Origin: Serinus canaria
Taxonomy: Eukaryota > Chordata > Aves > Passeriformes > Fringillidae
Length of the DNA stretch: 64,000 bases
Assembly: GCF_022539315.1 (NCBI RefSeq)
Contig: NC_066336.1
Coordinates: 3,166,600 to 3,230,599 of the forward strand
Reading direction: 5' to 3'
Position 1 is the stretch's first letter. Each line of letters begins with the position of its first letter. A program made the translations under genes and the position numbers. Below, one piece after another: positions 25,949-36,560 of this stretch. A model generated the notes under the pieces. That model saw only the letters and a program-made list of their open reading frames with translations, did no database searches and was not told the origin of the DNA.

Positions 25949-26215
25949 AGCCAAAAGTGTCTGTGGGGTGAAACACCACCCAGCCATGGCGAAAAGTGTC
26001 TGTGGGGTGAAACACCACCCAGCCATGGCCAAAAGTGTCTGTGGGGTGAAACACCACCCAGCCATGGCCAAAAGTGTCTGTGGGGTGAAACACCACCCAG
26101 CCATGGCCAGAAGTGTCCCTGGGTGAAACACCACCCAGCCACGGCCAAAAGTGTCTGTGGGGTGAAACACCACCCAGCCATGGCCAAAAGTGTCTGTGGG
26201 GTGAAACACCACAGT
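25949..26215. repeat. VNTR, 39-bp unit, about 7 copies
   Basis: Unit containing CCAAAAGTGTCTGTGGGG and TGAAACACCACCCAGCCATGG. Copies are nearly identical; the fifth has a short deletion and the sixth has CCACGG. The high identity suggests recent growth. It makes up a quarter of intron 14. Open frames on both strands reflect the unit length being divisible by three. Confidence 0.92.
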
Positions 26216-26452
26216 GCTGCTGTTTGGTTCAGCAGCAGGGCCAGACAAGCTCAGGCACGTCCTGTCCAGCTAGATTGGTAAATATTCCAATAGATGATTA
26301 AAATAATCCACTCCCAGCAGCAAATTTCCAAATACCACTGTCTGCCCATTGAAGAGAGGTCTGAATTTTGCTGCTTAACACAGACACCTTCCCTGCTGGG
26401 TGGGATTTCTGTCCCCCTTTCCCTCTGTGTATAACAGTGTCCCCACCCCCAG

Positions 26453-26703
26453 GGTCACCGTACAGGGACAAGATCACCATCGCCATCCTGCAGCTCCAGG
26501 AGGAGGACAAGCTCCACGTCATGAAGGAGAAGTGGTGGCGGGGGAATGGCTGCCCTGAGGATGAGAACAAGGAGGCCAGTGCTCTGGGCATCCAGAACAT
26601 CGGGGGCATCTTCATTGTCCTTGCAGCAGGCCTGGTGCTGTCTGTCTTCGTGGCCATGGTGGAGTTCATCTACAAGCTGCGCAAAACGGCAGAGCGCGAG
26701 CAG
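26453..26703 (+). CDS. GRIK3: GRIK3 exon (probable exon 15): end of S2 and M4
   Basis: This 251-nt exon lies between CCCCCAG and donor CAG|GTACCG. Its first two bases complete a Gly codon; it ends in phase 0. It encodes [15 protein letters not shown], the [13 protein letters not shown] segment, [21 protein letters not shown], the M4 helix ([17 protein letters not shown]) and the first tail residues [10 protein letters not shown]. The Asp (26506-26508) and His (26515-26517) of EEDKLH fall at mature positions 759 and 762 when counted from a 919-residue protein with a 31-residue signal peptide. These are the residues reported to make GluK3 zinc-potentiated; GluK1/2 have Gly at the first. [10 protein letters not shown] is also GluK3-type. 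The donor GTACCG is weaker than those of the other exons. Confidence 0.97.
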
Positions 26704-27639
26704 GTACCGACTGATTCCCCTGATTCCCTGGGTCCCAGGGAGGGCTTTGCATGCTGACCCCAGAGACAGGCAGGGAGAGGGCAGAGGGATCAGCCTGGCA
26801 CCCCTAAAATGCCATCCCCAGAGGCTCACTGGGCTGTCCCTCTGACAGTCTCCACTCGGGGGAAAGTCACGTCTGCTCTGATCAGAGTCTGCTGCTGCAG
26901 CCTGAGCAGGACACATTGGTAGGGTGGTTTAGAGCAAGCTGACAAATAAATCATTAAAATATATCATAAATAAATCATAAAAATATATCAAAAATATATC
27001 ATAAAAATATTCTGCCTAAGAACTCCCTAGGAGGGGCCTTTCTCAGCTCTTACACCCTCTTGAAATCACCTTGCACGTTCCAGGTGTGACTACCCATGCA
27101 TTCTCCACAGTCCCATTCAAAGAGGAACAAGTCATGGCTCACCATGAAGCCTCACACTGTCCCACAACTCAGCCACACTCACAGACACAGCCCATCATTG
27201 CTGGTCAGTGTCCAGGAAACAATGGAACTGCTTTTATGTCCTTGCCCTGCCCTGGGTGTCCCAGTGCAGTAAGTGGAACGTGCACTCGTGTGCATGACCA
27301 GAAATCAAAGCCAGCTGCCCTCCTGATGGGCTAGACAGAGAAAGGAAAGCTGCCCAGCAGCAGGAGGGTCAGAGCCTCTGAGCCCCCCTCAGGGATCACA
27401 CAGCACCAGAGCCCAGCAACCACCTCCAGCTCTGCCTTTGTGCAGGACTGAGCGTGGCACAGGCACAGTCCTTGCCAAGGGAGGGGGCTCAGCCAGGTGC
27501 CCACACAGCCCCACAGAGCACAGCCAATGCCTGAACAGCCCCAAACCTCACCCTCACCCTGTGCTGAGCCCTTCCAGCCCCACTGCCCCACCAGGGGAGC
27601 AGAACACTGCAGCAGAATACTGCAGGGATGTTCTGTCCC
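26704..27639 (+). other. GRIK3: GRIK3 intron 15, 5' part
   Basis: No exon. An AT-rich run of ATAAATCAT/ATATATCA-type repeats lies at about 26940-27012. The rest is unremarkable. Confidence 0.6.
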
Positions 27640-28925
27640 TGATGCCTTGGAGTTGCTCCCTAGAGCACAGGCTAGAAAGGATCAGGAGAATAAAAGTGGG
27701 TATTTATTGAAGGCCTTCAATAGGTACATCTTGGGCAGTCAGAAACCTCCAAGGGGCTGTCCCCAAGATGCACAGTGGGTGTGAGTTTTTCAGACAATTA
27801 TAAGTTTGGTCCATTTACATATCAGGGGTTAATCCCCAGTTAAAGCTTCAGGTAATGAAGTCATTTACTCCAAGTTTGCTCCCCCCCTAGTTGTTTATAC
27901 TTTTTGGGGCCTGAGACAGTGAGGTGCCCTTGATTCCCAAGCCTAGAGAGGAATTGTTGTGTCTGACCAGAATGGGAGAACAGTGGCAGACAGGCTACGG
28001 AGCTTTACAGTTCCACACTAACGAACTGCAGGATTACAAATACCTGAAAATTATAACAGCTAAAATGCTAAGGCATCACCTCCACTGTCCCAAATAAAAT
28101 GGGACAACAGTGGCTGACACGCTATGAAGCTTTACAGTTCCACACTAACAAGTTGCAGGATTAAAAAAAAAAAAATATATAAGAGCTGAAATGCTAAGGC
28201 ATCACCCCCACTGTCCCAAATAAAATGGGAGAAGAATGGCTGTCAGGCTATGGAGCTTTACAGTTGCATACGAAGTTGCAGGATTACAAAAAAAATAAAA
28301 TCTAAGAGCTGAAATGCTAAGGCATCACCCCCACTGTCCCAAATAAAATGGGAGAAGAATGGCTGACAGGAGCTTAATAGTTCCACACTAACAAACTGCA
28401 GGATTACAAATACCTGAAAATTATAACAGCTAAAATGCTAAGGCACCGCCCTCCCTGTCCCAAATAAAATGGGAGAACAGTGGCTGATAGGTGCTTTACA
28501 GTTCCACATTAACAAACTGCAGTATTACAAAAGAATGAAATCTAAGAGCTGAAATGCTAAGGCATCACCCCCACTGTCCCAAATAAAATGGGAGAAGAAT
28601 GGCTGTCAGGCTATGGAGCTTTACAGTTGCATACGAAGTTGCAGGATTACAAAAAAAATAAAATCTAAGAGCTGAAATGCTAAGGCATCACCCCCACTGT
28701 CCCATATAAAATGGGAAAAGAGTGTCTGACAGGTGCTTTACAGTTCCACACTAACAAACTGCAGGATTACATAAAAGTAAAATTTAAGAGCTGAAATGCT
28801 AAGGCATCACCCCCACTGTCCCAAATAAAATGGGAAAAGAGTGTCTAACAAGTGCTTTACAGTTCCACACGAAGTTGCAGAATTACAAAAATATAAAATC
28901 TAAGAGCTGAAATGCTAAGGCATCA
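27640..28925 (-). mobile_element. LTR (family A), antisense, abutting the last-exon acceptor
   Basis: It starts TGATGCCTTGG and ends CTAAGGCATCA, the mirrored ends of family A. The first ~330 bp align with the solo LTRs at 42952-43379 and 59105-59590 and with the inverse of 9527-9931. It is much longer (1.29 kb) because its U3-side end has been amplified in tandem together with flanking host DNA. The flanks TCCC (27636-27639) and CCCC (28926-28929) may be a decayed 4-bp target duplication. TTTATTGAAGG near 27701 is the antisense of the polyadenylation signal. Confidence 0.85.
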
Positions 28926-28941
28926 CCCCCACTGTCCCCAG
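27965..28941 (+). repeat. Tandem array (~120 bp x 8) of the LTR-intron junction
   Basis: Eight units of 119-125 bp; successive copies of AATAAAATGGG begin near 28092, 28216, 28340, 28462, 28581, 28702 and 28822. Each unit holds GGAGCTTTACAGTT, GCAGGATTACA, GCTGAAATGCTAAGGCATCA and then CCCCCACTGTCCC. The last block is not part of the LTR in other family members; it equals the host sequence before the last GRIK3 exon (CCCCCACTGTCCCCAG, 28926-28941). So the amplified unit spans the junction and copied the pyrimidine tract, with AG replaced by AA in internal copies. Confidence 0.88.
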
Positions 28942-29136
28942 CGCTCCTTCTGCAGCGCCGTGGCCGACGAGATCCGGCTGTCTCTGACCTGCCAGCGCCG
29001 GGTCAAGCACAAGCCCCAGCCCCCCGTGATGGTGAAGACGGACGCCGTGATCAACATGCACACCTTCAACGACCGCCGGCTGCCCGGCAAGGACAGCATG
29101 ACCTGCAACACCGGCCTGGCACCCGTGTTCCCCTAG
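28942..29136 (+). CDS. GRIK3: GRIK3 last exon (probable exon 16): cytoplasmic tail and stop
   Basis: Coding part of the terminal exon: 64 codons and TAG (29134-29136). It opens in phase 0 after ACTGTCCCCAG with CGC (Arg). The tail reads [20 protein letters not shown], followed by [33 protein letters not shown] and an end in LAPVFP. This is the GluK3a form; the [20 protein letters not shown] block is shared with the long GluK2 tail, whereas the PVFP end is specific to GluK3. Tail sequences govern trafficking and partner binding. Codon use shifts to GC-rich, CpG-containing codons compared with the AT-rich LTR array just upstream. The acceptor lies 16 nt from that LTR. Confidence 0.97.
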   Translation, partial: RSFCSAVADEIRLSLTCQRRVKHKPQPPVMVKTDAVINMHTFNDRRLPGKDSMTCNTGLAPVFP

Positions 29137-32100
29137 GGAATTGCACTGGGGGGGGAGGGAGGGAAGGAATTGCGGCAGACACGGCTGGATGCGCCCTGAA
29201 CTAGGGAAGAATGGATTAAAAAACGAGAGAAAAAATCAAAAAACAGAAAAAGAAAAAAAAAAAAAAAAGCCTGGTTTGTTCATTTCGAGAACAAGGCCTT
29301 TGCAAGCCAGCTGCATCCATCACCGCAGAGGAGCCAGAACTTCCAAGCACGGACAGTAATGTGGGTCTTGGGGCTTTTTGCGTTTGTTTTGTTACTTTTC
29401 ATTCCTTTTTTTTTAATGCTTCGATCCTCCAGGCCTCGTGGAGTCCAACCACCACCCAGGAGTCTGATGTTTACACACTGCAAACACACGGAGGTGAAGC
29501 AGAATTGAGCCAACCCCGAGCGGGTGAGGAGGAGCCCCGAGCGTGGCTCCATCAGCACGGCAATAAACAGGAACACTCGGTCAGGTGTGAGCACCTGATC
29601 CACACCGACACACACAGCACATTCTTGGAATGGGAGAGGCATCTGGGAAGCCCCAGGATGGGGGAGGCTGTGCTTGCCCCAGAGCAGCTCGTGGTGGCCC
29701 TCACCTCGCGGCTGTGCTGGCCGCAGCCACCCGGAGCGGGACAGCCACATGGCAGCGTGGTGGCAGAAGGTGACACAAGTTCCTCAGCAGATCCAGGGCA
29801 GCTGACTGGGAAAGGGAAGGTGAGCCTGAAAGGTACCCAAGCTCTGGGCCAGGGAGGGCACAGCGTGGCATGCACGGGACCTCCTGCACCTCCGAGTGAC
29901 AGCACCCACACTCCCCGAGCCAAGCTCCAGCCCAGGGTGACACCGTGATCTCCAGGTCCTCAGCTCTGTCTCTGCTCTTCCTGCAAAGCTCAGTCTCTCC
30001 TGCAGAGAAGCATGAGAAGCAACCATGGCCAAAAGCTCCAGCAGCAGCAGGAGGAGTAGAGCTGCTTCCATGAGCCAAAAGTACCGATTTCCATGAAATT
30101 CAGCAGTGCTGAACTGCAGCTCCACACTGGGAGGGGACTGTGGGCCTCGTTTAGGATGCCATGCTCTCCATGGCATCAAGGACCTGAAAGATGAATCTCA
30201 GCCACAACTGACCTGGGAGAAGCAGAGCCAAGCCTGGGATTCGTCCTGCTCTGACCACAAACTGCCACCCCTCAGGCAGCCTCTCCATGGGATTTAAGCA
30301 AACACACACTAAAATGTTTTTAGGAAATCTTCCATGAATTGTCTTCTTATTTTCAGGTTGCTTAACCCAGAAGGTTGGTCCTGCAGATGGATTTAGGCAG
30401 AATTACCAAAGACCCCTCTGCTGACCTAAGGTAACACTCCAGTTACTTCCCTCAGCTCCATCCCTGCCAGGGGACCCGCAGGCAGCCAGGTGAGATTCAT
30501 TCACAAAATTAAACAGCTGGAAATTCCTCTGCCCACCATAACCCAGGATATCACACATGTGATGCAAAGGTGCTTAAAAGCTCTGGTTTAACCACTGGTG
30601 GTGGAGAAAACAGCAACAGCCTAACAGCCTTCCCCTGCAGGGGTTAGAGGGACAGTGACCCTGCAGGACCCTACCTGTGTGGAGGGCAGGGATGGAGCAG
30701 TGCCCAACCCTGGGCCATGGGTCAGAGGGTGCTGAGGCCACCACAGCCCTCCTGAGCTGCACAGCCATTCTGGAAAGTTTTTCCTTGCCCAGAGGAACAA
30801 ATCTGACTGATTTTGGATTTTTTTTCCCCACCTCTTCTTCTCTGTGCTCAGTTGTGAAGGTTGTGTCCAGATGAGCAGGATTAGCAGATTAGCTCAAGGA
30901 AGAGCTGCTCCCCCACCCCACCATGGAACACAGCTTGTCCTTATTTTGCTTTTTCCATGATTTAAAAGAACAAGAGAGTGACCCCAAGCAAAGCCAGGTG
31001 ATTTGTCATACTTTGACTCAAGTAAAGATATGCAAAGAATTTACATTCATTTTCACCTTTTCACAAAAACAGTAAAAAAATAGGGATGAAAGTTGCCAAT
31101 GCAATGGGCATCAGATTCTTACTAGTTTGCTGCACAAATACCTTGAGCAGAGGACGAGCTGAAGTGTGGGGCAGCTTCCCAAAGCTAATGCCATGCTTTC
31201 TGTATTCCTTTGCAAAGCCTTAGGCTTGTCAGAGTAGCAGATTTTATGTTTTCCTTGCGGATTTCTAAGCTTTAAAAAAAAAAAAAAGCAGAGATGCAAG
31301 CAAAGCCTGAAACTGGCTTTAAATGTCCAGAGAGTAAAACACCACAGAAATCAGCATTCGTTTTGCTTCTTGGCAGGTTTGTTTTTTTTTTTAATAAATA
31401 AATATTGCTAATACCACAACCCCCATTTATTTATTGACACCAGCCTGCTTTGATTTCACTCACAAATGTAACAGGTGAGCATTACTGGTGTACAAACCCT
31501 TTTCCTTCCATCCCTACACCCCTAAATCAGCCACAAACTGCGGCCAGATCCCTGCACCTCCACCGTGGCTTCGTGTGGATCACTGACATCCAACGAGGGA
31601 ATGTTCTGCAGCACCCAAAAAACGCAGAGGAGCTGCAGGCAGCCCAGGCTGGTGCAGACCCTCGCCCCTGGCCCCGCTCACTGTGACCTGAGGGGACGTG
31701 CAGGAGGCAGCCCCAGCCTTCCTGCGGGACCGGGGCAGCTCGGCCAGGAGAGCTCCCGGAGTTCCCCATGTGCTCAAAGCCATGTGTGCTCATGCCAGAG
31801 GAGGGGCAGCCAGCCCAGTCCTCACAGCCACGTCCTTGGAGGCTTGGGAAGGGACAGAGCCGATGACAAAGCCTTCTGTGAGCACATCTGTGACCTGGCT
31901 GGGACTGGCGACAGCTCAGTCTGAAATCATCTGACTTGCAACACTGTTCCTTTCTTCACTTGGGCAGAGGGACTGGAGAACTGAGCAGGAAAAAGAGAAA
32001 AAGCAGGTTTGGGTTATTAAACTTTATCTAACTGTTGTCACCTCGGCTCACCGTCCCCTTATCACTTGCTTTTTTCCCTCCAACTCTCCTGTGAGACAGA

Positions 32101-32459
32101 GCAGGGACAGCCAGCAGCTTCCCCGGGGTGGAATTTCTGTTTGGAGTCAACCAACAGCACGTGTCCAGTCTGGTGTGGAGGGGACAGACCCACAGAGAGA
32201 TGGATATGCTAAGGGGAGCCAGCTCTGGGCACCCACTGCTCCACCTGGGACTGGGCTGGGTGCCGGCACAGAGGCTCTCCAGGAAGGTGACAGCAAAGGG
32301 ACACCGTGGGTCCTAGTGGCTTCAGCCAGTGCTCACCCCAGCACCCAGAGACTGTGGGGGGCAACAGTCCCCAGAGTGCTCGGGGCTGGATGGGCAGGGG
32401 CATTGCCAGGCATTGGCATCATGAGCCCTCTGCTCTGTACCTTACTTTGACATGTTTCT

Positions 32460-32492
<33 letters not shown>

Positions 32493-32514
32493 AAAAAAAA
32501 AATTAAGAAAACAA

Positions 32515-32520
32515 AATAAA
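32515..32520 (+). terminator. GRIK3: Candidate polyadenylation signal AATAAA
   Basis: AATAAA directly after an A-rich tract; weaker candidate because it sits in low-complexity sequence. Confidence 0.3.
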
Positions 32521-32699
32521 CAGAAAAGAGTGGGAAAAAGGAAAAAATATTCTCCGTGACATTCAGGGGATTTTCCTTTGTCGACATGCAGAATTTCTAT
32601 GAATATAGTTTTTTGTAAACATTTTGTAACAATTTTGGTTTCATAGTAACTGTGTTACTTGCTGATCATTCTAGGCTGATGTAAATACAATTTCCAAAA

Positions 32700-32705
32700 A
32701 ATAAA
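32700..32705 (+). terminator. GRIK3: Candidate polyadenylation signal AATAAA
   Basis: AATAAA after ATGTAAATACAATTTCC, within a U-rich stretch (TTTTTTGTAAACATTTTGTAAC upstream). Plausible cleavage site 10-30 nt downstream. Confidence 0.4.
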
Positions 32706-32806
32706 AAAAAAAAAAAGAAAAAATTCTGATTATTTTCCTTTTTAAGACACTGTGATATATAAAAGTGCACAGTTTGCTGTATGAAGTAATATGGTTTTAA
32801 ATTTTA

Positions 32807-32812
32807 AATAAA
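32807..32812 (+). terminator. GRIK3: Candidate distal polyadenylation signal AATAAA
   Basis: AATAAA in TTTTAAATAAATAATTTC, followed by GT/T-containing sequence (TTTATGCCTGTTTATAC, 32834-32851) that could serve as the downstream element. Best candidate for the end of the longest transcript. Confidence 0.5.
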
Positions 32813-32830
32813 TAATTTCTAGAAAATAAT

Positions 32831-34893
32831 GAAGTTTATGCCTGTTTATACTCAACATCTCCCTTCTTGCTCAGATTCTCTCCAGACTCCCACTGCTTAA
32901 CAACATCCCAACTTTATCAGCCATAAAGCCAGGGATGATAAAACCATTCCCAGCTGACCCCAAACACCTGGGGAATTCTTCTGCTGCTGCTCACCAAGGG
33001 GGCTGTGGCACATTTGGGGCACTGGTGATGGTCTCAGGAGAGGAAGGGAAGATCCCAATTTTGTCCAGAGGAAGGGAAGAGACAATGAGGCTCAGCCAGG
33101 GCAGTTCTTCCTGCCCTCCCAGCTTGGTATCAGACAGGTAATTAAACCTGGATATTCCATGAAGAGCCATCCACAGGAGCTCTCTCTGTTGTGCTTTGCC
33201 TGCAGGGTGCCTCAGCTTTTCATCACAGAGAGGTGCAGGAGCCCCAGCAAGGCCTCCAGGTTCATAAAGGCTCTGTTTGCCTCTTCCCTCCCATGTAAGT
33301 CAAAAATCTTATTAGCCCCATAAAAGCTGAGAGCACCCTAAAGACCAGTGTTTATTAGTCTAAATCTTCATGGCTCTGCTTTGTTATATCCAGGCAGGCA
33401 GGAAAACTCTGAGGTTCCTGGGATGGGAGCAGTGAGTGCAGCTGGAGCTGTGCCCTTTCCACAGAGATAAAACAAACCCCAAAAGTGGAGGCACAGCCCC
33501 AGGGGTGGCTCTGGGCTTCAGTGGCACAGCCCACCTGGCACACTGAGAAATAAAGACAACCCCTTCCCATTTTAAGTATTTTTAAGGGTCACCCTCAAAA
33601 ATCTTCCACATCTCTATTTGCTTGAGCCCCCAGGAAAGGAAAGCTTTGAGGCTGGTGCTGAGGGGGATCAGCAGAGCCAAGCCCAGCCTCACTTTTATGC
33701 TCTGAACCCTGATCAATATGCAAAGAACACAGCAAAAAAAAAAGAAGAAGAAGGAAAAAAGGTAAAAGCAACGGATGCCTTTGCAAAGCTGCTTCTGCAT
33801 CACTTAGCATGAGAGACCTTCCTTCCCAGGGAGCACAATCCCTTCCCTCGTGTGGAGGGACCAGGAGCTCCCAGCTGCGGGGACAGCAGGGGCAGGAGGG
33901 GCTGGCCCCGCATGACAAACCTCCGGCTGCACCAGGAACACCAGGAATTGTCAACATAAATCGTTATCAGCATGAACGGCAGGCAGCAATTAACCTTGTC
34001 AGTCAGCAGCTCACCCTTTAGTGCCTGTGACCCAGCGCCTGCAAGCTGCCAATCACCTCCCAATGAATAATGAATGAGACAACAGATTTCACTCATAAAA
34101 CAGCAGCTCCCTTCCCTTTAAGCATCAATTAATCCCTCTGAGCAAAATATGGAGGAAATCAGGAAATGGTGAGAGGTGTCTGCCCACCCTCCCACCACCC
34201 AGCAACGCACCTTCAGACATTTGGGATTTTCAGCTCAGCAGAGAATAATTTTTAACCTGGATTCCTTCCAGCAAAATCCCATTTCAAAGCAGTAATTGTA
34301 CATCTGTGAGCAGGTGTTTTGTTGACCCTGGGTGTCAGTGCTCTGATACATCCCTGTGCCCTCTCACAGGAAGCTGACATGGGCCACCACAACCCCTCTG
34401 TGCCCTCTTGCTCTCTGTGAACACCAACTCCTTCTTTTTCCCCAAACAAAACCAGAAAAAAAATCTCTGCTATTCATGGAGGACCCAGGCAAGTTTGGAC
34501 CTGAATGTTTTCACAGATAAATTACACTTGATTGCCTAAATGGAAATTTGGGGATGGAACAGAGGGACTGATGGCAGCAGGAAATCCATTGTCTCCTCTA
34601 GTGCCTGCCAGAGTGGGCTGGGCAGGACAGTCCCTGCATGGTATAAAAACTGTGTTTGCATCATTATTACAGGGCCCAAACAACCATGGAAATGGGGAGC
34701 AGCACCTGCATCTAATAACTTTCCATTTAATAGCACTCTTGTCCGTCCAGCACCAGGATCTTCCTGAGATTTTCACTAGTGGCATTATCTCATCCCAGCC
34801 CAGCTTGCTGAGCATGACAGGTTGATCCCAGCTCATGCCACCTCCATCTCTGGCTCCACAGATGAGAAATTGAAGTGACTTGCAGGACAACCA
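32831..34893. other. Intergenic, no feature seen
   Basis: About 2 kb downstream of GRIK3 with no exon and no recognised element. A short AAG/A-rich tract lies at 33735-33760. Confidence 0.5.
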
Positions 34894-35400
34894 TGTCAGG
34901 AAAATTCACCCACAAACACCAGAGGTTTGTGTCCCAAAAGGAGACAGAGGAGCCCTGGAACTTTATTCCAATCAAGGCAGAGGCCATAGGGCATTTCCCA
35001 TGGGATATCTCAAATTTTTGGAGGACCCAGCCTCCTTTTTATCCCAATTTCCCAGCTGCATTTCCTTTCTTTCTTTCCCCATTTCTGAGGTACTTGGGAG
35101 GTTCAGACTTCCCAGAACACCTTATCCCAAAGATTCCCCTCTAATGTACAACCCTCCCTTTTCATTTTGAATTCTTATGGAATTTAGGGGTTTTTCTTCC
35201 ACACTGTTTCTTTCATCTTTCAATGTCTAATTTCATTTCTCAGCAAACCTAAAGGCAAATAACTTTTTCCATTCACCAATCAGTGGAATCCTTCCCATTG
35301 TTTCTTTTATCTCTCAGTGCTGGTTTTATCTCCCAGCAGACCCACAGCTGGTTTGGAAAGGCAAATCCCTCATTCCTCTCAGCCAGGAGCTGTGGAGCCT
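34894..35400 (-). mobile_element. LTR-like interspersed repeat (family D), copy 1
   Basis: From TGTCAGGAAAATTCACC onwards it is the reverse complement of 48795-49312. Shared blocks include GGTTTGTGTCCCAAAAGGAG, GAACTTTATTCCAATCAAGG and CCCAATTTCCCAGCTGCATTT. CTTTATTCC is the antisense of an AATAAAG signal, which fits a minus-strand LTR. Outer boundary and class are uncertain. Confidence 0.65.
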
Positions 35401-35767
35401 CCTCCAGAGACCCCTCCTTTATTCCCCTTCCAGAATGGGATCAGGGTCAACTGGGCCCTGCAGAACCAGGGGGGGATGCCAGTGAGAAGTGGAACCCAGC
35501 AGGAAGGTGAACAGCACAGAAAGAAACCTGCCCTGAGCCTCCAGACACACAGCCTGGATCCAAACTGGATTGTGACATTTGGAAGAATTGGGTGACATTT
35601 CCCCATCAAGCATTTCTGTGCAACTTCAGCATCTGATATTTTCCACCAGAAACTGAACCATGGGACTGGAATTTTATGGTTTTAACAAGAAAACACAGAG
35701 CCTCTGGCTTAGACAAAGCAGAAAACACCAAAAGAGTGAAAGACTTTGTCCTACACAGAGGGGCAAG
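35401..35767. other. Intergenic, no feature seen
   Basis: Unique-looking sequence between a repeat and a VNTR. Nothing recognised. Confidence 0.5.
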
Positions 35768-36000
35768 GAAAGGGAGGAGAGCAGGAGGCTGGTCCATCAG
35801 GGAAGAGAGGAGAGCAGGAGCCTGGTCCATCGGGGAAAGAAGGAGAGCAGGAGCCTGGTCCATCGGGGAAAGAAGGAGAGCAGGAGCCTGGTCCATCGGG
35901 GAAAGAAGGAGAGCAGGAGCCTGGTCCATCAGGAAAGGGAGGAGAGCAGGAGCCTGGTCCATCAGGAAAGGGAGGAGAGCATGAGGCTGGTCCATCAGCA
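35768..36000. repeat. VNTR, 33-bp unit, about 7 copies
   Basis: Unit containing GGAGAGCAGGAGCCTGGTCC and ATCGGGGAAAGAA. The central copies are nearly identical. Because 33 is a multiple of three and the unit lacks stops, all three + frames and one - frame stay open through it; I do not consider any of them genes. Confidence 0.92.
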
Positions 36001-36329
36001 GAAGGGCTCCATCAGCTCAGGACTGTGCTGGGAGCACTACGGGGATGCAGCTGCACTGGGGGACAGGCTCTCTGTGGGCTTTGCACACCCCAGGACTGCT
36101 CCTCTGCCAGAGCTGGACACCACCAGCAGCTGCACACACGTGGCCCTGCCTTTCCTGGGGAACCCCAGACATTAAAACCACTCAAAGTTTGTAATCCTGC
36201 CCCAAACCAAGAGCTGCCTCCCTGCCACAGTCCCAGGAGCTGCTGCTGGGGAGCTGCGGCAGGGCAGAGCTGCAGGGAGGGCTCAGGAGCAGAGCAGGAG
36301 CAGCTGAGCTTAGGGACATTTCAGAGCTG
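36001..36329. other. Intergenic, no feature seen
   Basis: GC-rich unique sequence without a recognised element. Confidence 0.5.
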
Positions 36330-36560
36330 AGAGCTCCGAGCAATCCGCAGGGGCAGACAAGGTGCTGACACCTTTTATTTTAAGTAGTATCGATGGTGCT
36401 ATTTAGCACACTCTGAGCACGCTGAAAGCATCAGCTTAGTAAACAAGAACTCTTTTGGCAGCGCTGAGGTGACATATGGGCTCCGGGTATAATGTGCCTT
36501 GAAATGGTTGTCGTAAATTAGCAAAGTGATGTGACACAGGTAACACCTCGGAGCCTGCTC
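36330..36560. promoter_or_regulatory. Candidate conserved non-coding element downstream of GRIK3
   Basis: A complex block with AGTAGTATCGATGGTGC, GCTTAGTAAACAAGAAC (forkhead-like core), GGCAGCGCTGAGGTGAC and GTCGTAAATTAGCAAAGTGATG. No repeats and no frame. Its CpG-bearing, balanced texture stands out from its neighbours. Conservation not tested. Confidence 0.32.

Larger units (their letters stand above)
29137..32830 (+). other. GRIK3: Probable GRIK3 3' UTR
   Basis: Sequence after the stop with no further exon. It starts with a G-run and an A-rich tract (29218-29268). The last 250 bp are AU-rich and hold several AATAAA signals, after which the character changes to ordinary intergenic DNA. The extent is inferred from the signals; mammalian GRIK3 also has a long 3' UTR. 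A (A)30 tract at 32461-32490 could prime oligo-dT internally and mislead 3' end mapping. Confidence 0.6.

Noticed and set aside
25571..26248. Minus-strand frame of about 225 codons
   Set aside because: Translation of the 39-bp VNTR on the opposite strand of GRIK3 intron 14; no domain or conserved start.
32461..32490. Poly(A) run as the tail of a processed pseudogene
   Set aside because: No retrocopy body or target duplication is visible; it lies inside the AU-rich 3' UTR and resembles a simple A-tract.
35606..36330. Overlapping open frames of 100-194 codons on both strands
   Set aside because: All derive from the 33-bp VNTR, whose unit length keeps frames open.
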